64,000 nt of DNA from Chlamydomonas sphaeroides (GCA_001662425.1 BDDC01000034.1:26101-90100), one strand, 5' to 3'. Shown: positions 1 through 12,800, counted from the first letter of the stretch. Numbers and translations are program-made. Notes: a model not told the origin generated them from the letters alone.

Positions 1-3000
1 GTTTCTCTCCCCCTTCCCCTGGGTTGGTTTGTGCTAGCTGCCGCCGCAGATCCCTGCGTGCCCGGGCGGCTGGTGCGCCCCCGCGCCGCGTGTGGGGTTC
101 TGTTCTACCTAACACTGGAACACCCATGCCGTGTCCCTGTGTCCCTCCACCCCCGACCTCCACCCACCCACCCCAGGCCCAGCGACATCCACGTCATCGA
201 GGGCAAGGCGCACCGCCTCAGCGGCCGCATCTCCAGGGGCCAGGTGCGCAGCCGGGCAAGGTAGGCAGCGCCCGGCGGCAGCGCGGGGCTGTGTGGCGGC
301 CTCCTTGGTGCTCCGCATTGGCCCCCCTCGGCCCCGCCCTCGCTCATGCTTGGGAGCTGGCTAGCTAGCCAGTCAGTGCGTCACTTGACACGTACCCCGG
401 CACCGCTCCCTCCCTGCCCCCGCCAGGCGCTGCCGCGTGTGGCCATCACCAGCTACGAGATGATGCGCCGCCTGTGCTGCCCCGCCTGCTCCAAGGTCAA
501 GCTGGCGCCGCCGCCGCCACCATCGATGCCGCCGCCGCCGCAGCAGCAGCCACCGGGCGGAGGCGGCGGCGGCGGAGGTGGAGGCCCCGCTGCGGTCGCC
601 GGCGTCAAGGCGGAGCCCGAGGACCATGGCCGGGGGCCAGGCCCGGGGTCGGGGGCCCGGGAGCGCGGCGGCGGCGGGGGCGGCGCCAAGGCCGTGTGCT
701 GGGGCCCAGGTGGGTGGGGTGGGTGGGGTGGGCGGGCGGCATGGTGGGTGGTGGCCACAGGGGCGGGGGTGCAGAGACACGCGCCGCCTTGCCGTGTCGC
801 CCCCCCGCTTGCGCCAGCGCGACGCCCTGGAAGCGCCTTCCCCCCCGTGTGCCTTCCCCCGCTCTCTCCCCCCTCTCCCCCTCCGCCCCCCTCCCTTTTC
901 CTCCCCCCAGACCGCTGCATGGCCGCCATGCCCTGGGGTGTGGTCATCGTGGACGAGTCCCACAACCTGCGCACCACCAACGCCCGGGACGCCGACTCGC
1001 CGCACACGGAGGCCGCCTGCGCCGCGCTGGGCCGCGCGAGGAGGGCGGTGCTGCTGAGCGGCACCCCCAGCCTCAGCCGCCCCTACGACCTGTACCGCCA
1101 GGTAGGGCAGGGTGGGGAGGAGTGGGGAGGGGTGGGGTGGTGGGCTGCTAGCGCCACTGCGCGTCATCGTTATGGAAGTGGGGGTTGGGCAGCGGCGAGC
1201 CCCAGCCGTGCGGCCCCAGCCGTGCAACCCCGTACCCGCCGCTGCCCAACCACCCAGCACGCCGCTATCACGCACTCCTCGCCTGACCCCTCCCCCCCTC
1301 CCCTCCTCCCGCCTCCCCCCTTCCTTCCCCCCAGGTGGACGCGCTGCAGCCTGGCCTGGTGGCGCCCTCCAAGCAGGCCTTTGCGCTGCGCTACTGCGAC
1401 GGCCGCCTGGTACCGCACCGCATACCCACACGCCACCAGCCCTTTCGCGGCGGCGGCTTTGACAGCGGACCCACGCCGCAGCAGCCCGTGCGCAAGCGGC
1501 TCGAGACCTCGGGTGAGACCTGAGACGCCCCCCTCCCGGGGGCCCCGCCGGCGCCGGCACCAGCACCGGCATGGCCGTTCGGCCGCTGCCGGGACGTTGC
1601 CCTCACCCCGGCCCCGGCCGTGCATGCCTCCACGTGCCGAACCCGAGGCCCCCGGACCCCTCATGCGCCGGCCTCTTGCACCCGAACCCGCCTGCTGCCG
1701 GCGCAGCGCCTTCACCCCCACCGTGCTCCTGCCTCCAGGCAACCAACCCAAACCCCTCTCCACTTCCACCACCCCCCCTCTTCTCCCTCGGCCCCCCCCC
1801 AACCCCTCTCCTCCCCCTCCCCCCCAGGCGGCTCCCGGCTGTCCGAGCTGCACGGCCTGCTCACGCGCGAGCTCATGGTGCGGCGGCTCAAGGCGCAGGT
1901 GGTGGCGCAGCTGCCGCCCAAGAGGCGCCAGGTGGTGCGGCTGCCCACACCCGCCAGGTGGGGGGGAGGGGAGGGAAGGGGGGAAGGGGAGCGGGGCAGA
2001 AGGGGAAGGGCGTGAGGGGGCATGGGAGGGCGTGAGGGGGTGCGGTGATAGGGGGAAGTGGGCGCTGGCCAAAAGCCTGTCGCGCTGGTGCTGCTGGGTC
2101 GGTGAGCCCCTGACCATGAGCCGGCCTGGCGTGTGTGGCTGTGGCGGTGCGCCCCCGCAGCTGGCCGGATGAGGAGGGGCGGCTGCCGGAGCCCGAGCCG
2201 GAGGCGGAGGGGGACGCTGAGGACGAGGGCGGCGGCGAGGAGCAGGGCGGGCGAGCCGGCGGAGGCCGCGGGGGCGGGCGCGGCAAGAAGCGCGGCGCGG
2301 GCGGGCGGGGCCGCGGCCGCGGCCGCGGCGGGGCCGAGGCCGGCGAGGCTGACGCCGGTGGAGGCGAGGATGGCGGCCGGGGAGGCGGCCGGGGCCGGGG
2401 GCGGGGCCGCGGGCGGCCAGCCAAGCGGCACAAGGCGGGCGCGGCCGCCCCCGATGGCGGCGGCGGCGGTGCTGGGCCTGGCGGCGGCAGCGAGGGCGAG
2501 GCGGGCAGCGAGGGCGAGGAAGAGGGCAGCGGCGGGCTGCGGGAGCAGGACGCGTCCGACGACGACGACGACACGGACGCCGAGGGAGGTGCGCTTGTGT
2601 GTACTGCAGGACCCAGTGTTGCAGACGGCAGGCAGCCTTGCGGAGAAGGCAGCACTGCATCGAGCACCAGACCCCAATTACGCCGTCACGGCCTGTGTCG
2701 CCGCCCACGCGCCGCCCCACGCCGCCGCCCTGTCGCCCGCACACGGCCGCAGGCGGCTCACCAGCCAAGGCAGCCGGAGTAGCGGCGCCCGGCGGCGCCG
2801 CCGCGCCCGGCGCCCGCGGCCCCGGCCCCGCCGGCCCTCCGTCGGGCGCCGGGCGCATGAGCAGCGGCCACCGCACCGCGCTGGCCAAGCTGCCGGACGC
2901 CATCGCCTGGCTGGTGGGGGCGCTGGGCGGCGGCGGCGTTGCGGCCGAGGGCGGCAGGGGCAGGTGCGGGGGCGGTATGGGGTGAGGGTATGGGTGGCTG

Positions 3001-6000
3001 GGCAGCGGGCTGCATCATGCAACGGGAAGGAAGGGCGCCCGTGTCGCACCACAGCCATAGCGCGACCGGCAGCAATGGGAGCTCCTCATCTGCTTGATCA
3101 GCACGTTGTAGCAGTGCGAGTTGCTGCGGAGGAGCGCGAGCTGCGCGACAGGCGGACGGTCTGGCGCTTCCCCCTCTGCTGCCGCAGGCCGGGCTCGCGG
3201 CTCCGGCGGCAGGGCGGTGCAGGCGGCGCCCCCGGCGCAGACGCGGGGGCGGCGGCGCGGGCGGCATGTGTCCCCGCCTCCGCCTCCGCCTCCGCCTCCT
3301 CCTCGTCGGGCCCCTCCGCCGCCGCCGCCGCGCTGGCCGGGGGTGGCCAGGAGCAGCTGCCCAAGTTCCTGGTGTTTGCGCACCACCGGTGCGCGGGGGG
3401 GGGCCGCACGCGGCTGCGGCTGCGGCTGCGGCTGCGGCTGCGGCTGCGGCTGCGGCTGCGGCTGCGGCTGCGGCTGCGGTTGCGGTGTGCGGGTCCGCCG
3501 CAGGCGACGGCCTCGCCCCACGGCCCCACGGCCCCGAGCCATGCCTGGGCTTGACCGAGCCCCGGCGCCAACCCTTCCTGGAGCAGACCGCATTCGCCTG
3601 CCACGCCGCCGTAACCCTTTTCCCTCCAAAACCCCCTCTCGCCCCACGCGGCAGCGACGTGATGGACAAGCTGGCGGAGGCGCTGCAGGGCTTTGACGGC
3701 GGCGACGGGGGCGGCGGCGGCGACGACGAGGACGGCGGCCACGGCGGCGGCGGCGCCTCTGGGTGGCGGGGTGTGGAGTACGTCCGCATCGACGGCAGCC
3801 ACGACAGCGCCGAGCGCCGCACCGCCGTGATGCGCTTCCGGTGCGGCCTTCCGGGAACACGGGTCCGGTCCGGTCCGGCGGCTGGGATTCCGGCTGGGGT
3901 AGCCGGGGTGTGATGAAGGCTGCGGCCGCCCTGCTGTCCTTGCCCAGGGGTCCTGTCCTAAACCCTGCCCCCCCACCCCCGCTCCCCTCCGCCTCCTCCT
4001 TCCCCGCCCAGCGACGACCCCAGTGTGCGGGTGGCGCTGCTGTCCATCACCGCCGCCGCCGTGGGGCTGGACTTCAGCGCCGCCAGCGCCGTGGTGTTCG
4101 TGGAGCTGCCCAACGAGGCGAGCGAGCGAGGGGGGGCATGGGGAAAGGGGCGCGGGAACAGGGTGGGGGCAGGTGCGAGGAGGTGCGCCGAAGGATGTGG
4201 CGTGCGCCTTGCCCCGCCCTGGGCTCCCGCCCCGTCGCCCCACACCTTGGCTCCCGCCCCCTGCCTTTTTCCTTCCCGCTCCCCTCGCCCGCACTTGCCC
4301 CCACCCTGCTGCAGGTGTCGCTGCTGCAGCAGGCTGAGGACCGCGCGCACCGCAAGGGCCAGCGCGGCACCTGCGTCAACTGCTACTACCTGGTGGCCAA
4401 GGGCACCTGCGACGACAAGAGGTGGGGAGGGCGGGCAGGGGAGGGGCGGAGCAGGCAGGGGAGGTGGCAGGGGAAGGGAGCAGCGCTGGGCTTTGGCGTG
4501 AGGCGGCCGCTAGCGGCAGGCGTGAGGCAGGCGGCCGCTGCTGCTGCTTGCGTGAGGCGCTGTGCTGGCCCCCTCCCCGTGGCGCTGCAGGTGGCAGAAG
4601 CTGAACGAGTCGCTCAGCAACATCAGCCAGGTGGGCAGCGTTGTGGCCAGGCGTTGTGGTGTAGCGGGTTGGGGAGCGGCATGCCTCGCAGGCCGCTATG
4701 TAGAGCACGGGGGAGCGGCGTCACACCGGGGAAACGGGGCACAGGGGGACAACGACACGTGAGCCCCCCCCCACCTGTCACCGCTGCTGCGGCTAGGTGC
4801 ACGACGGCTCGGCGGCGGCGGCCGGCGGCGGCGGGGGGACCGGTCCCAGCTGCGGCGAGCATGCCGGTGGCGAGGGCCGGCTGCGGGGCCTGGCGGTGGA
4901 CACGGTGGTGGAGCTGGCCAGGGAGGAGGTGGAGCAGCAGAGGCCGGCGCTGGCGGCCGCCGTCGTGACAGCTGCAGTAGCGAGCGGAGGGCAGGGCCAG
5001 GAGGCCACGGACGGCGCAGCGCCGGCGGCCAGCGCCAGCGGCGCAGCCGGCGCGGACGACGGCTGCGGTGACGGAGTGGGCTGCCCCGGCCCCGGTTACG
5101 GCGAAGAGGACGTCATCGACCTGTCGGCAGAGGCCTCGCAGCCTGATCCACAGCCCGATTCCCTGCCGCAGCCGCAGCCGCTGCCGCTGCCTCAGCCCGG
5201 CCGCGGGAGTCAGGCCACGCCGCCGCCGAGCGCGGGACGCAGGGCTGACGGCGCGGCGCCGGCCACTGCCGCGCACGAGGCGGCAGACGAGCCGCACTCG
5301 GCCCGCAAGACGCCGCTGGCGCTGCCGGCGCCGTCGCCACGGCCCGGCATCACGCCGGCGCCGGGTGGCGCGGGCGCTGCGGGCGGTACTCAGGGCCGGA
5401 CACCCAGCCGCGCGGCGCTGCTAGCGGCGCTGCAGCCGTCCACCACATTCTACTTCGAGGCGAGTGTGCCTCTGGGGTGCTCCCGTGCCTGCCTCGCCCT
5501 CCCCTCGACGCCACCTCTTCCGCAAGTTGCCGGCTCGTTGACCTTCCACTCCCCTCCCCTTCCCCGCTCTTTCCCCCCTCGTACCTCCCTGCCCTGCCCC
5601 TTCCACCCTCCCTCCCTCCCTCCCCTCCTTCCCCTCCCTCCCCTCCCCCAGGTGAGCCGCCACACCGGCCGCGTGCACCTGCACCTGGCGCCCGACGGCA
5701 GCCGGCCCGCGGGTCTGTCGCTGCCGCTGGAGCTGCTGCTGGCGGCGCCCGGCAGCGCCATGCTGCGGGGGCTGCTGGCGGAGCACGGCGCACGGTGCGG
5801 CTCGGGGGCCTGAGGGGGAGGGCAGGAGGGAGGTTGGCACGCACAGGAAGGCGCCAGGGTACCGGCGCAGGGCCGAGGGGCACCTCCGGGCGGCACATGC
5901 GGCTGGCTGGCGGGCAGCTCGCCGCATGGGCAGCCAGGGGGCACACCGCGGCAGGCAGGCAAGCAGGCAGACCCCCAACCGCCCCCAACCGCCCCCAACC

Positions 6001-9000
6001 GCCCCCAACCGCCCTCGCCACCCTCGCCACCCTCGCCACCCCCGCCACCCCGCATCCGCAGATGGGCGCGGCTCGAGGCCGCCGCCCCTTCCCAGCCGCC
6101 GCAGCCGCAGCCGCACGCCGCCGAGACGCTGCTCTCCCAGCTCTCGCAGCTCACGCAGCGCCTCTCAGCCCCCGAGCAGCCGCAGCCCCAGCCGCCGCCG
6201 CCGCCCCTCACGCCCGCCGAGCGGGCGCGAGCCGCGGCGCTCAGCTTCGTGGGGCCCGTGGGGCTGGTGGCGCCGCTGCCGCACCTGAGCCCGCAGGCCC
6301 TGGCGGAGGGGGTGGCGGAGGCGGCGGCCTTTGCGGCCGACTGGCGTGAGCTGCGCGCGGTGTCCCGCAACCGGCTGTACGGCGCCGTGCTGGAGCGCGA
6401 CTTTGGGGCGGCGCTGGAGGCGGTGACGGCGGCGGCGGTGGCGGCGGGCGCGTTCGGCAGCAGCACGGCGCGCTACGTGGCGGATGCGCCGCTGGCGGTG
6501 CCGGAGGGCGCGTCGTTGGTGGCGGTGCAGGTGCGGAGTTGGAGGAGGGAGCGGGTAGGGGCGGTGCGAGGGCAAGGGCGAGGGTGCAACGGGGAGGGCG
6601 TGGAAGGGCAGGGGCTTGGGGGATGGCGCGGAGGGGCAGCGGCTGGTGCGCAGCTGGCTAGCTCCATGTCATCGGCTGCATGCTCCCGTGCCGGGGCCAG
6701 GTGCGGACTGACCCGCGCTTCGCCCCCGGCGGAGGCGGTGGCGAAGGCGGAGGCGGAGCGGAGGGCGGCGGCGCTGCCGCTGCTGGCGCGGTGGTCGGCT
6801 GGCGCACGTACCGGCAGGCCTTCACTGCCGACGGCAAGCGGCTGTGCCTCAACTGCAGCAAGCCCGTCGCGGACTGCAGGTGCGGCTGTGCGTGTGAGAG
6901 GGGGTGAGGGGGTGATGGAGGGGGAGGGCAGGTGATGGCGGGCGGTGGAACAGCCTGTCGCCGACGGGCTGACCCCCGGAGGTTTGGCAAGCTGCTGGCG
7001 CCTCCCTACCCGCACACACGGGGCGTGTACCTTCAACCTACACACGAACACACGGCTTGCCGCCTGCTCGCCCTTGCCTCCCTCCCTCTCCCCCCGCCAG
7101 CCTGCCCCCCTGCGCCCCCCTGGACAACAGTGACTACCTGTTCTGCGAGCCAGCCTGCGAGACGCGCTACCTCACCAAGGTGCGCAGCCGGGAGGCAGCC
7201 AGGCAGGGAGGGAGGGACCCCGGGGCGATAGCGAGGATGCACGGAGGCGCGCTGCGATGACGCCTGCGACGGCGCCTTCCAAACCGCACACCCGCCCCGC
7301 CCTGCTTTCCGCCCCGCTGCCGCCCTGCAGGCCAGCGGCACCTTTCTGCGCCGCGCGCTGGCGCGGCTGGAGCGCGGCGTGTGCCAGATGTGCGGCCTGG
7401 ACTGCGCCAACCTGGTGCGGCAGCTGCAGGTGCGTAGGGGAAGGCAGGGCAGGGGGCGTGCGGAGGGGCGGAGGGGCGCGTGGGCTGCCGAGGGCCGCAG
7501 CGCCGCCGCCAGTCCCGCTCGCTGACCCGCCCATCCTCCCACACGCCGCAAGGTGCCCGTGATCCCCGCCCTGCCCTACCCTGCCCCCTCACCCTTCCCT
7601 CAGGAAACCGGATGGCGCCGTTCCCTGCCCCACGAGCCTAGGGGGCCTGAGCCAGCGCGCTTACGTCCAGCACCTCCCCCGCCCCTCCCCCTCCTTCCCG
7701 CCCCTCCTTCCTGCCGTGATCCCCGAAACGACTCGCCCTGCCCGCACACGTTAGCCACGGTACCTTCCCCTGTCCTCTTCCTCCCTCCCCCCCCGCCCCA
7801 GGCCATCCGCGCCTCCTCCCGCGACCACCTGGCCAAGCGCCGCGCCGTGGTGGCCCGCCTCGCCCCCCGCCTGGCGGCCGGCGGCTACGGGCCGCACCTG
7901 GAGCGGCTGCTGCGCACCGCCACCGAGGGCCTGGCGTGGCAGGCGGACCACATCACGCCGGTGTACGCGGGCGGAGGGCTGTGCGACCTGGACAACCTGA
8001 GGACGCTGTGCGTGGCCTGCCACGCGGGTGGGAGGCGGGGGCAGGGGAGGGCAGGGCAGGGAATGAAGGGGGCCACGGAATGAAGGGGGGCAGGGAAGGA
8101 AGGGCAGGGGGGCAGGGAATGAAGGGGGGCAGGGAAGGAAGGGCAACGCAGGGAAGGGGCAGGGCAACGCAGGGAAGGGGCAGGGCAGCCAGGGAATGAG
8201 CCTGCGCCATCGGCTGAAGCTTGGGCCTGCTCGCTCCCACGGTGACCCCCCGTGCCCCGCTGCGCCGTGCGCTGCCGCCCCTCCAGACGTGACCAAGGCG
8301 CAGGCCAGGGCGCGCGCCGCGGAGCGCATGCAGCGGCGGCTGGGCACCCGCGACATCCGCAGCTTCTGGGGCGGAGGGCCGGCAGGCAGCCAGCAGCCGG
8401 GTGAGGACCCGCCCCGCGTGACCTGGGCCCACCCCAGCTGACCCCCCGATGGGCGTGGGTCTGCTCAGCAGGACAGGGCCCACTCAGTGAGGCGGTGCGC
8501 GCCCATGGGCCCCCTCCATGGGTACACACCTCCACCACCCTGTGGCGTGCCGCGCTTGACGGTGCGACGCCCCCAATGATGCTCACCTGCTGCGCCCTTG
8601 CCTGCGCCATCCGCAGCGGGGCTGCCGCCCGCCGGCCCCTCCAAGCGCCGCAAGGGCGACGGCCCCGCGCCGGGCGCCGCCGCCGGGGCGCGCAAGCGCC
8701 GCCGGCCAGCCGGCACCGACGGCGGCTCCCGCTACCTGGACACCAGCGAGGAGGACAGCCCGGGCAGAGGCCTGCAGCCGGGGCCCACAGCGGCGGCGGC
8801 GGCGGCGGGGCAGGGTGGCGGCGCCGCCGGGCGGCCGGCGGGGTCGGGGCCGCTGCAGCAGCCGGCGGCGCGGCAGCCTGAGGTGGTGGACCTGCTGGTG
8901 TCCAGCGGCAGCGATGGCGAGGCCGAGGGCCGGGTGCGAGGTGGCAGCGGCGCCGCCGCCGCCGCCTGCGGCCGAGCAGACGGGCGCGGCGAGGGCACAC

Positions 9001-9540
9001 ACGGCGGCGGCGGCGGCGAGCTGGCTCCGCCGGGCCGCGTGCCCTCGCCGGCCTCCTCGCCGCTGGGCTCGCCCTCGCCCTCGTCCTCCTCCTGGGCCAG
9101 CCGCCTGCGGCACCGCGTGTTGGAGGGCCGGGCGGCGGCCGCGGGCGGCAGCCCCAGGCCGGGGGTTGGGGTGGCAGCCGAGCACGCTGCGTCCTCCCGT
9201 CCGGCTCGCAGCGAGGAGGCCACGGCACCCGGTGAGGTCCCGCAGCTGGTGCTGCAGCTGCCGCCGAGCCTGGTGTCGCCGCCGCCGTCGCCGCAGCGTT
9301 CGGCACAGGAGGGGCCGTCAGCCTCAGGGGCGGGGGGCGGCGGGGTACCGGGGGCAACGTCGGCGGCGCAGGTTGGCGTGGAGGGGGGCCGAGGGGGCTT
9401 GGAGCGGGCGGGCGCAGGGCAGGCGCGGCCCGTGCCGGCGGCCCGGGGTCGAGGGGGCGGGCGGGCAGGCGGCGCGGTGGCGGCAGGCGGCGAGAGGAAC
9501 AGCCGACTGGCGCTGCGGCGGCAAAAGCAGGCTGGGGCGT
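1..9540 (+). CDS. SNF2-family annealing helicase with C-terminal HNH nuclease (ZRANB3/AT5G07810-like), 5' partial
   Basis: Likely a nuclear fork-remodelling ATPase fused to an HNH endonuclease. The gene runs off the left edge, so the Walker A region is missing. Visible helicase motifs are VVIVDESH (motif II, ~939-962), LLSGTP (~1051), AAAVGLDFS (~4051) and QAEDRAHRKGQ (~4330). Then comes FYFE-VSRHTGRVHLH (5448-5680), typical of the plant family. A Cys-rich part follows: CLNCSKPVADC (~6845), FCEPACETRYL (~7142) and CQMCGLDC (~7383). The HNH core is ADHITPV...DNLRTLC..CH (~7945-8025). Clear exons include 424-709, 910-1101, 4012-4117, 4315-4421, 4797-5459, 7801-8024, 8286-8400 and 8618-9540. Long insertions are disordered: poly-Pro/Gly (~500-690), Arg-Gly repeats with an acidic run (~2160-2590), and a basic NLS-like KRRK...RKRRR (~8645-8705). 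Two introns use GC donors. Family assignment is firm; exact exon edges in the disordered parts are less so. Confidence 0.88.
3411..3486. repeat. Hexanucleotide array (CGGCTG)n in an intron
   Basis: About a dozen copies of CGGCTG lie in the helicase-gene intron between the exon ending in FLVFAHH and the exon starting DVMDKLA. The array is nearly perfect until the last unit. Confidence 0.9.
5971..6050. repeat. Intronic short tandem repeats (CCCCCAACCG)4 then (CCCTCGCCA)n
   Basis: Two adjacent pyrimidine-rich arrays lie just before the 3' splice site at ~6060 of the helicase gene. They may double as the polypyrimidine tract. Confidence 0.85.
8031..8190. repeat. G/A-rich imperfect tandem repeat in an intron
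   Basis: The intron that follows the HNH CVACHA exon holds repeated GGCAGGGAATGAAGGGGG and GGCAGGGAAGGAAGGGCA units, then two GCAACGCAGGGAAGGG units. Purines dominate the coding strand, which is the opposite of a normal polypyrimidine-rich intron end. Confidence 0.85.
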
Positions 9541-9663
9541 AGGGCGGCATGGCTCCGGCGGCAGGCTTGTGGGCGGCGTGTGTTGCGGCGGAGGTTAATG
9601 GTTGCTCATTGCTGGATGTGCGTACTCATGTTGTTTGCAAGCATAAATAACCCTGCAATCGTT

Positions 9664-9668
9664 TGTAA
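9664..9668 (+). terminator. Poly(A) signal TGTAA of the helicase gene
   Basis: TGTAA lies about 125 nt after the helicase stop codon, at the end of an AT-richer patch. TGTAA is the standard chlorophyte polyadenylation signal. Confidence 0.65.
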
Positions 9669-9899
9669 TTGAGGTGGCGGGACCGGGGCGTACGGGCGGA
9701 TACGGGTGACCCCGTACCTCGCACGACTGGTCACCGGCATTCCCTCCCGTTGCGCATGCTGGGCGGCTCAGTGCACTGCAGTCAAAGCCACAGCCACCAA
9801 GCCTGCCGCAAAGCGAATATATTATGGCACTTTCTTCGACAGTTCCTCCGACTTTATCACACCGTTGACCGACAAACGCGCTTTGCTGTGACTTGCAAA

Positions 9900-12800
9900 A
9901 TGTCGTTACCTCGAGAAGCTATCCGGCGCATACGCCGCTGGCTACCGATCGTCGACAAAGATTGGCATGGCGCGCTCTGCCTTGCGGGAATGGTCATCCA
10001 CGCTCTGTGGGACATTTTCATAAGCATCTTGACCGTCCTCGCACGCCGTTCTGACGAGGAGCCGCTCATAACTTGTGTCGACACGGACCACAACAGGCAC
10101 GGCTCGTGCTCTCCCTCGCGGCCCTAGCCTCTCCGCACCGGCACCCGGCCCAGCTGGTCGCTAACAACGTCACCCACGGCATTCGCCACGTCGCGGACCT
10201 CTGGGAACTCACAAGTTTCCGGGGCAGCACACGCGCGCCCGGGTTTGTGGCCATCGTTGCGGGGCTGGACACGAACCTGTCCCAGCCAAGCCACCCTTCC
10301 CTCCCCCGGTCGTTTCCCCATTTTGACGCCAGGCGCCTGCTGGCGGCGGTGCCCTCGCTGCGGGCATTCAAACCCACCTGGTGGGCGGTGGGGCCCTTCG
10401 CGCAGACCGTCCTGGCCAACTCGCGGGGCGTGGGCAGCCACACGCCGTACGACAGGGAGCTGCTGCAGCTGCCCGACGGCGTACAGGTGGGGCCGGGGGG
10501 CCACTGCCGGCGGCAGCCACACCCCTGCCCCTGTGGCACCGCACGGCGAGGCAGGCCCCATGATGCGGCGCTTTCGTCCGGCAGCCCACTACTCAGCCTG
10601 CCACGATGACCACAAACGCCTGCGCCCGCCTCCCGGCCCCCCGGCCCCCGGCCCCAAGGTGGCGCTGGATTGGAAGCGCTGCGAGCCACCGCTGCCGCCC
10701 GACGCTCCCCTGGTGCTGGTCTGCCACGGCCTGGGTGCGTACGGGACGAGCCGCCGGGCCCCGCCGGCACCCTGCCGCTGCGGAGCTCTTGAGGCAGCGG
10801 CTGCGCGGCGGCCGATGCGCGGGGGGCTGTGCGGCCGCCAAGGCCCCCCCACCCGGTGCAGCCCCGCACCCCCCACGGCCCCGCTCCCCGCCGCACTCCT
10901 CGCCACCACCTCCCTCTTCCCCCCCAGGCGGCAACAGCATGACCCACAGCTGCAACGGCGCCGCCGAGGCGCTGTGCCGCCAGGGCTGGCGGGTGGTGGT
11001 GTACAACCGCAGGGGCCACGGCCGCACCTCGCTGCTGCCGCCCTCGCTGCGGGTGGGGCCTCGCTTGGCGGGGGGATGTCAGCTCGGGCCGTCGGCGGCC
11101 GCGCAAGGTCCCCGCCAACCGAGCAGTCCCCGCATGGGCCCGGCCAGCCAGGTGCTGCCTTGGGCCTGCACCCAGGGGCCCTGCTGTGGGCCCTGCTGTG
11201 GGCCCTGCCCGGCCGCCTCAACTTACCACGCCTGCCGCCGGTCTGCTGCTGCAGGCTGCGGTGGAGGAGGCCGAGGACGCCACACGTCACCCGTACCGGC
11301 CCGACGCCGCGCCGGAGGACGGCAGCGACGGAAGGGCCTCCAGCTCGGGCCGCGCCGACACGGGGGAGCCTGCGGCGTTCAAGCCCTTCCCGCCGCACCT
11401 GGACTTGGAGGACCTGCGGCCCGTGGCGGCGGCCCTGGCGGCGCGCTACCCCGCCGCACCCAAGGTGAGCAAGGGAGGCCGCGCTTCCCGGGGCGCACCC
11501 CGGGCCATGCATGGGCGGCGACCTCCGCTTCTTCTCAGGAGGGCCGCAGGCGGCCGCCGCACTGTACGGCGAGGGGCTCGGCACGTGCCGCGCCGCCATC
11601 CCAGGCAGCCCATCCCAGGCCGCGCTCACCGGGGCGACCTCCGCTTCTACAGAGGGCCCCAGGGGCGCAGTGCACGTGCTCTGCTGCGCTGTGCTGCGCT
11701 GCGCTTGCTGTGCTGCCGCGCCGCGCCGCCTGTGGGCACATGTCCCAAGCCGCAGCTCGGTACCTTACATGCACCTGGCCCCCTCGCTGCCGCCCCTGGC
11801 CCTGGCCCTGGCCCTGGCCCTGGCCCTGGCCCTGGCCCTGGCCCTGGCCCTGGCCCTGGCCCTGGACCTGGCCCTGGCCCTGGCCCTGGCCCTGGCCCTG
11901 GCCCTGGCCCTGGCCCTGGCCCTGGCCCTGGCCCTGGCCCTGCCCTTCCCTGCCTGCAGGCGCTGGTGGGGTTGAGCGCCGGCGCAAACCTGGCGGTGGC
12001 CTATCAGGGCGCCTTCGCCGCCGAGTCGCCCTTCATCGCGGCCGTGTCGGTGTCCAACGGCCACGAGCTGACGGGACGTGAGGCCGCGGCCCCCCGGCTG
12101 GGGTGTCCAAAGGGAGAATGAAGCCAAAAGGCCTGGCTGGGCTGGGGGATGGGGAGGCGGTGGGAGGTTCGTGCTGTTGACACAGCCCAGCTCCCAACCC
12201 ACTGCCGCCTGTGTGACCTCCCCTGTGCTACCGCCACAGTCACGCGCGGCCTGCGGCACCGGCGGCTGGCGGACGGGCTGCTGCTGTGCTTTGTTCGCTC
12301 GCTGTTGTACGACAGGTGAGCTGGCGTACGACACGCACGAGAGCAGCGTGCGGCAGCGCGGCAGCATGGCGCCGTGGCCGTCCCTCGGACCCACCATCAC
12401 CTGCGCCGCCCTTGTCGTACCTTGCCGTACGACAGGCTCCACGAGGTGGCGGCGCTGGCGGCGGCGGCGGGGCGGCGCCTGGACTGGCGGGCCGCACTGC
12501 AAGCCACCAGCATCCGCTCCTTCGAGGCGGCGGTGACGGCGCCCGCGTGCGGCTTTGGCTGCGTGGATGAGTACTACACCGCCAACAGCTGCTGGACCCA
12601 CCTGGCGGTGAGGGCGGGCGGGGCGGCTTGTGTGGTGGGGGCTGCCGGGGAGAGGGCGGCACACAGCAGGCGCCTGTCGCGGTGGGCCGCATAGCTGTGC
12701 AGGGCTCGGCGTCCTGCAACCGCAGCATCCCTGTACAGGCGTGCAGCGCCCAGACACAAACGCCGTAACCCTGACTCCCCTTCCCCTCGGCCCCCCCCCG

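Noticed and set aside
1170..2903. 577-codon minus-strand open frame
   Set aside because: Antisense to helicase exons and introns; Arg/Pro-rich low complexity with no domain.
3411..3486. Regularly spaced short repeats as a CRISPR-like array
   Set aside because: Pure hexanucleotide microsatellite without spacers, in a eukaryotic intron.
7885..9357. 490-codon minus-strand open frame
   Set aside because: Antisense to the HNH exon and the disordered helicase tail; Pro/Arg-rich shadow.
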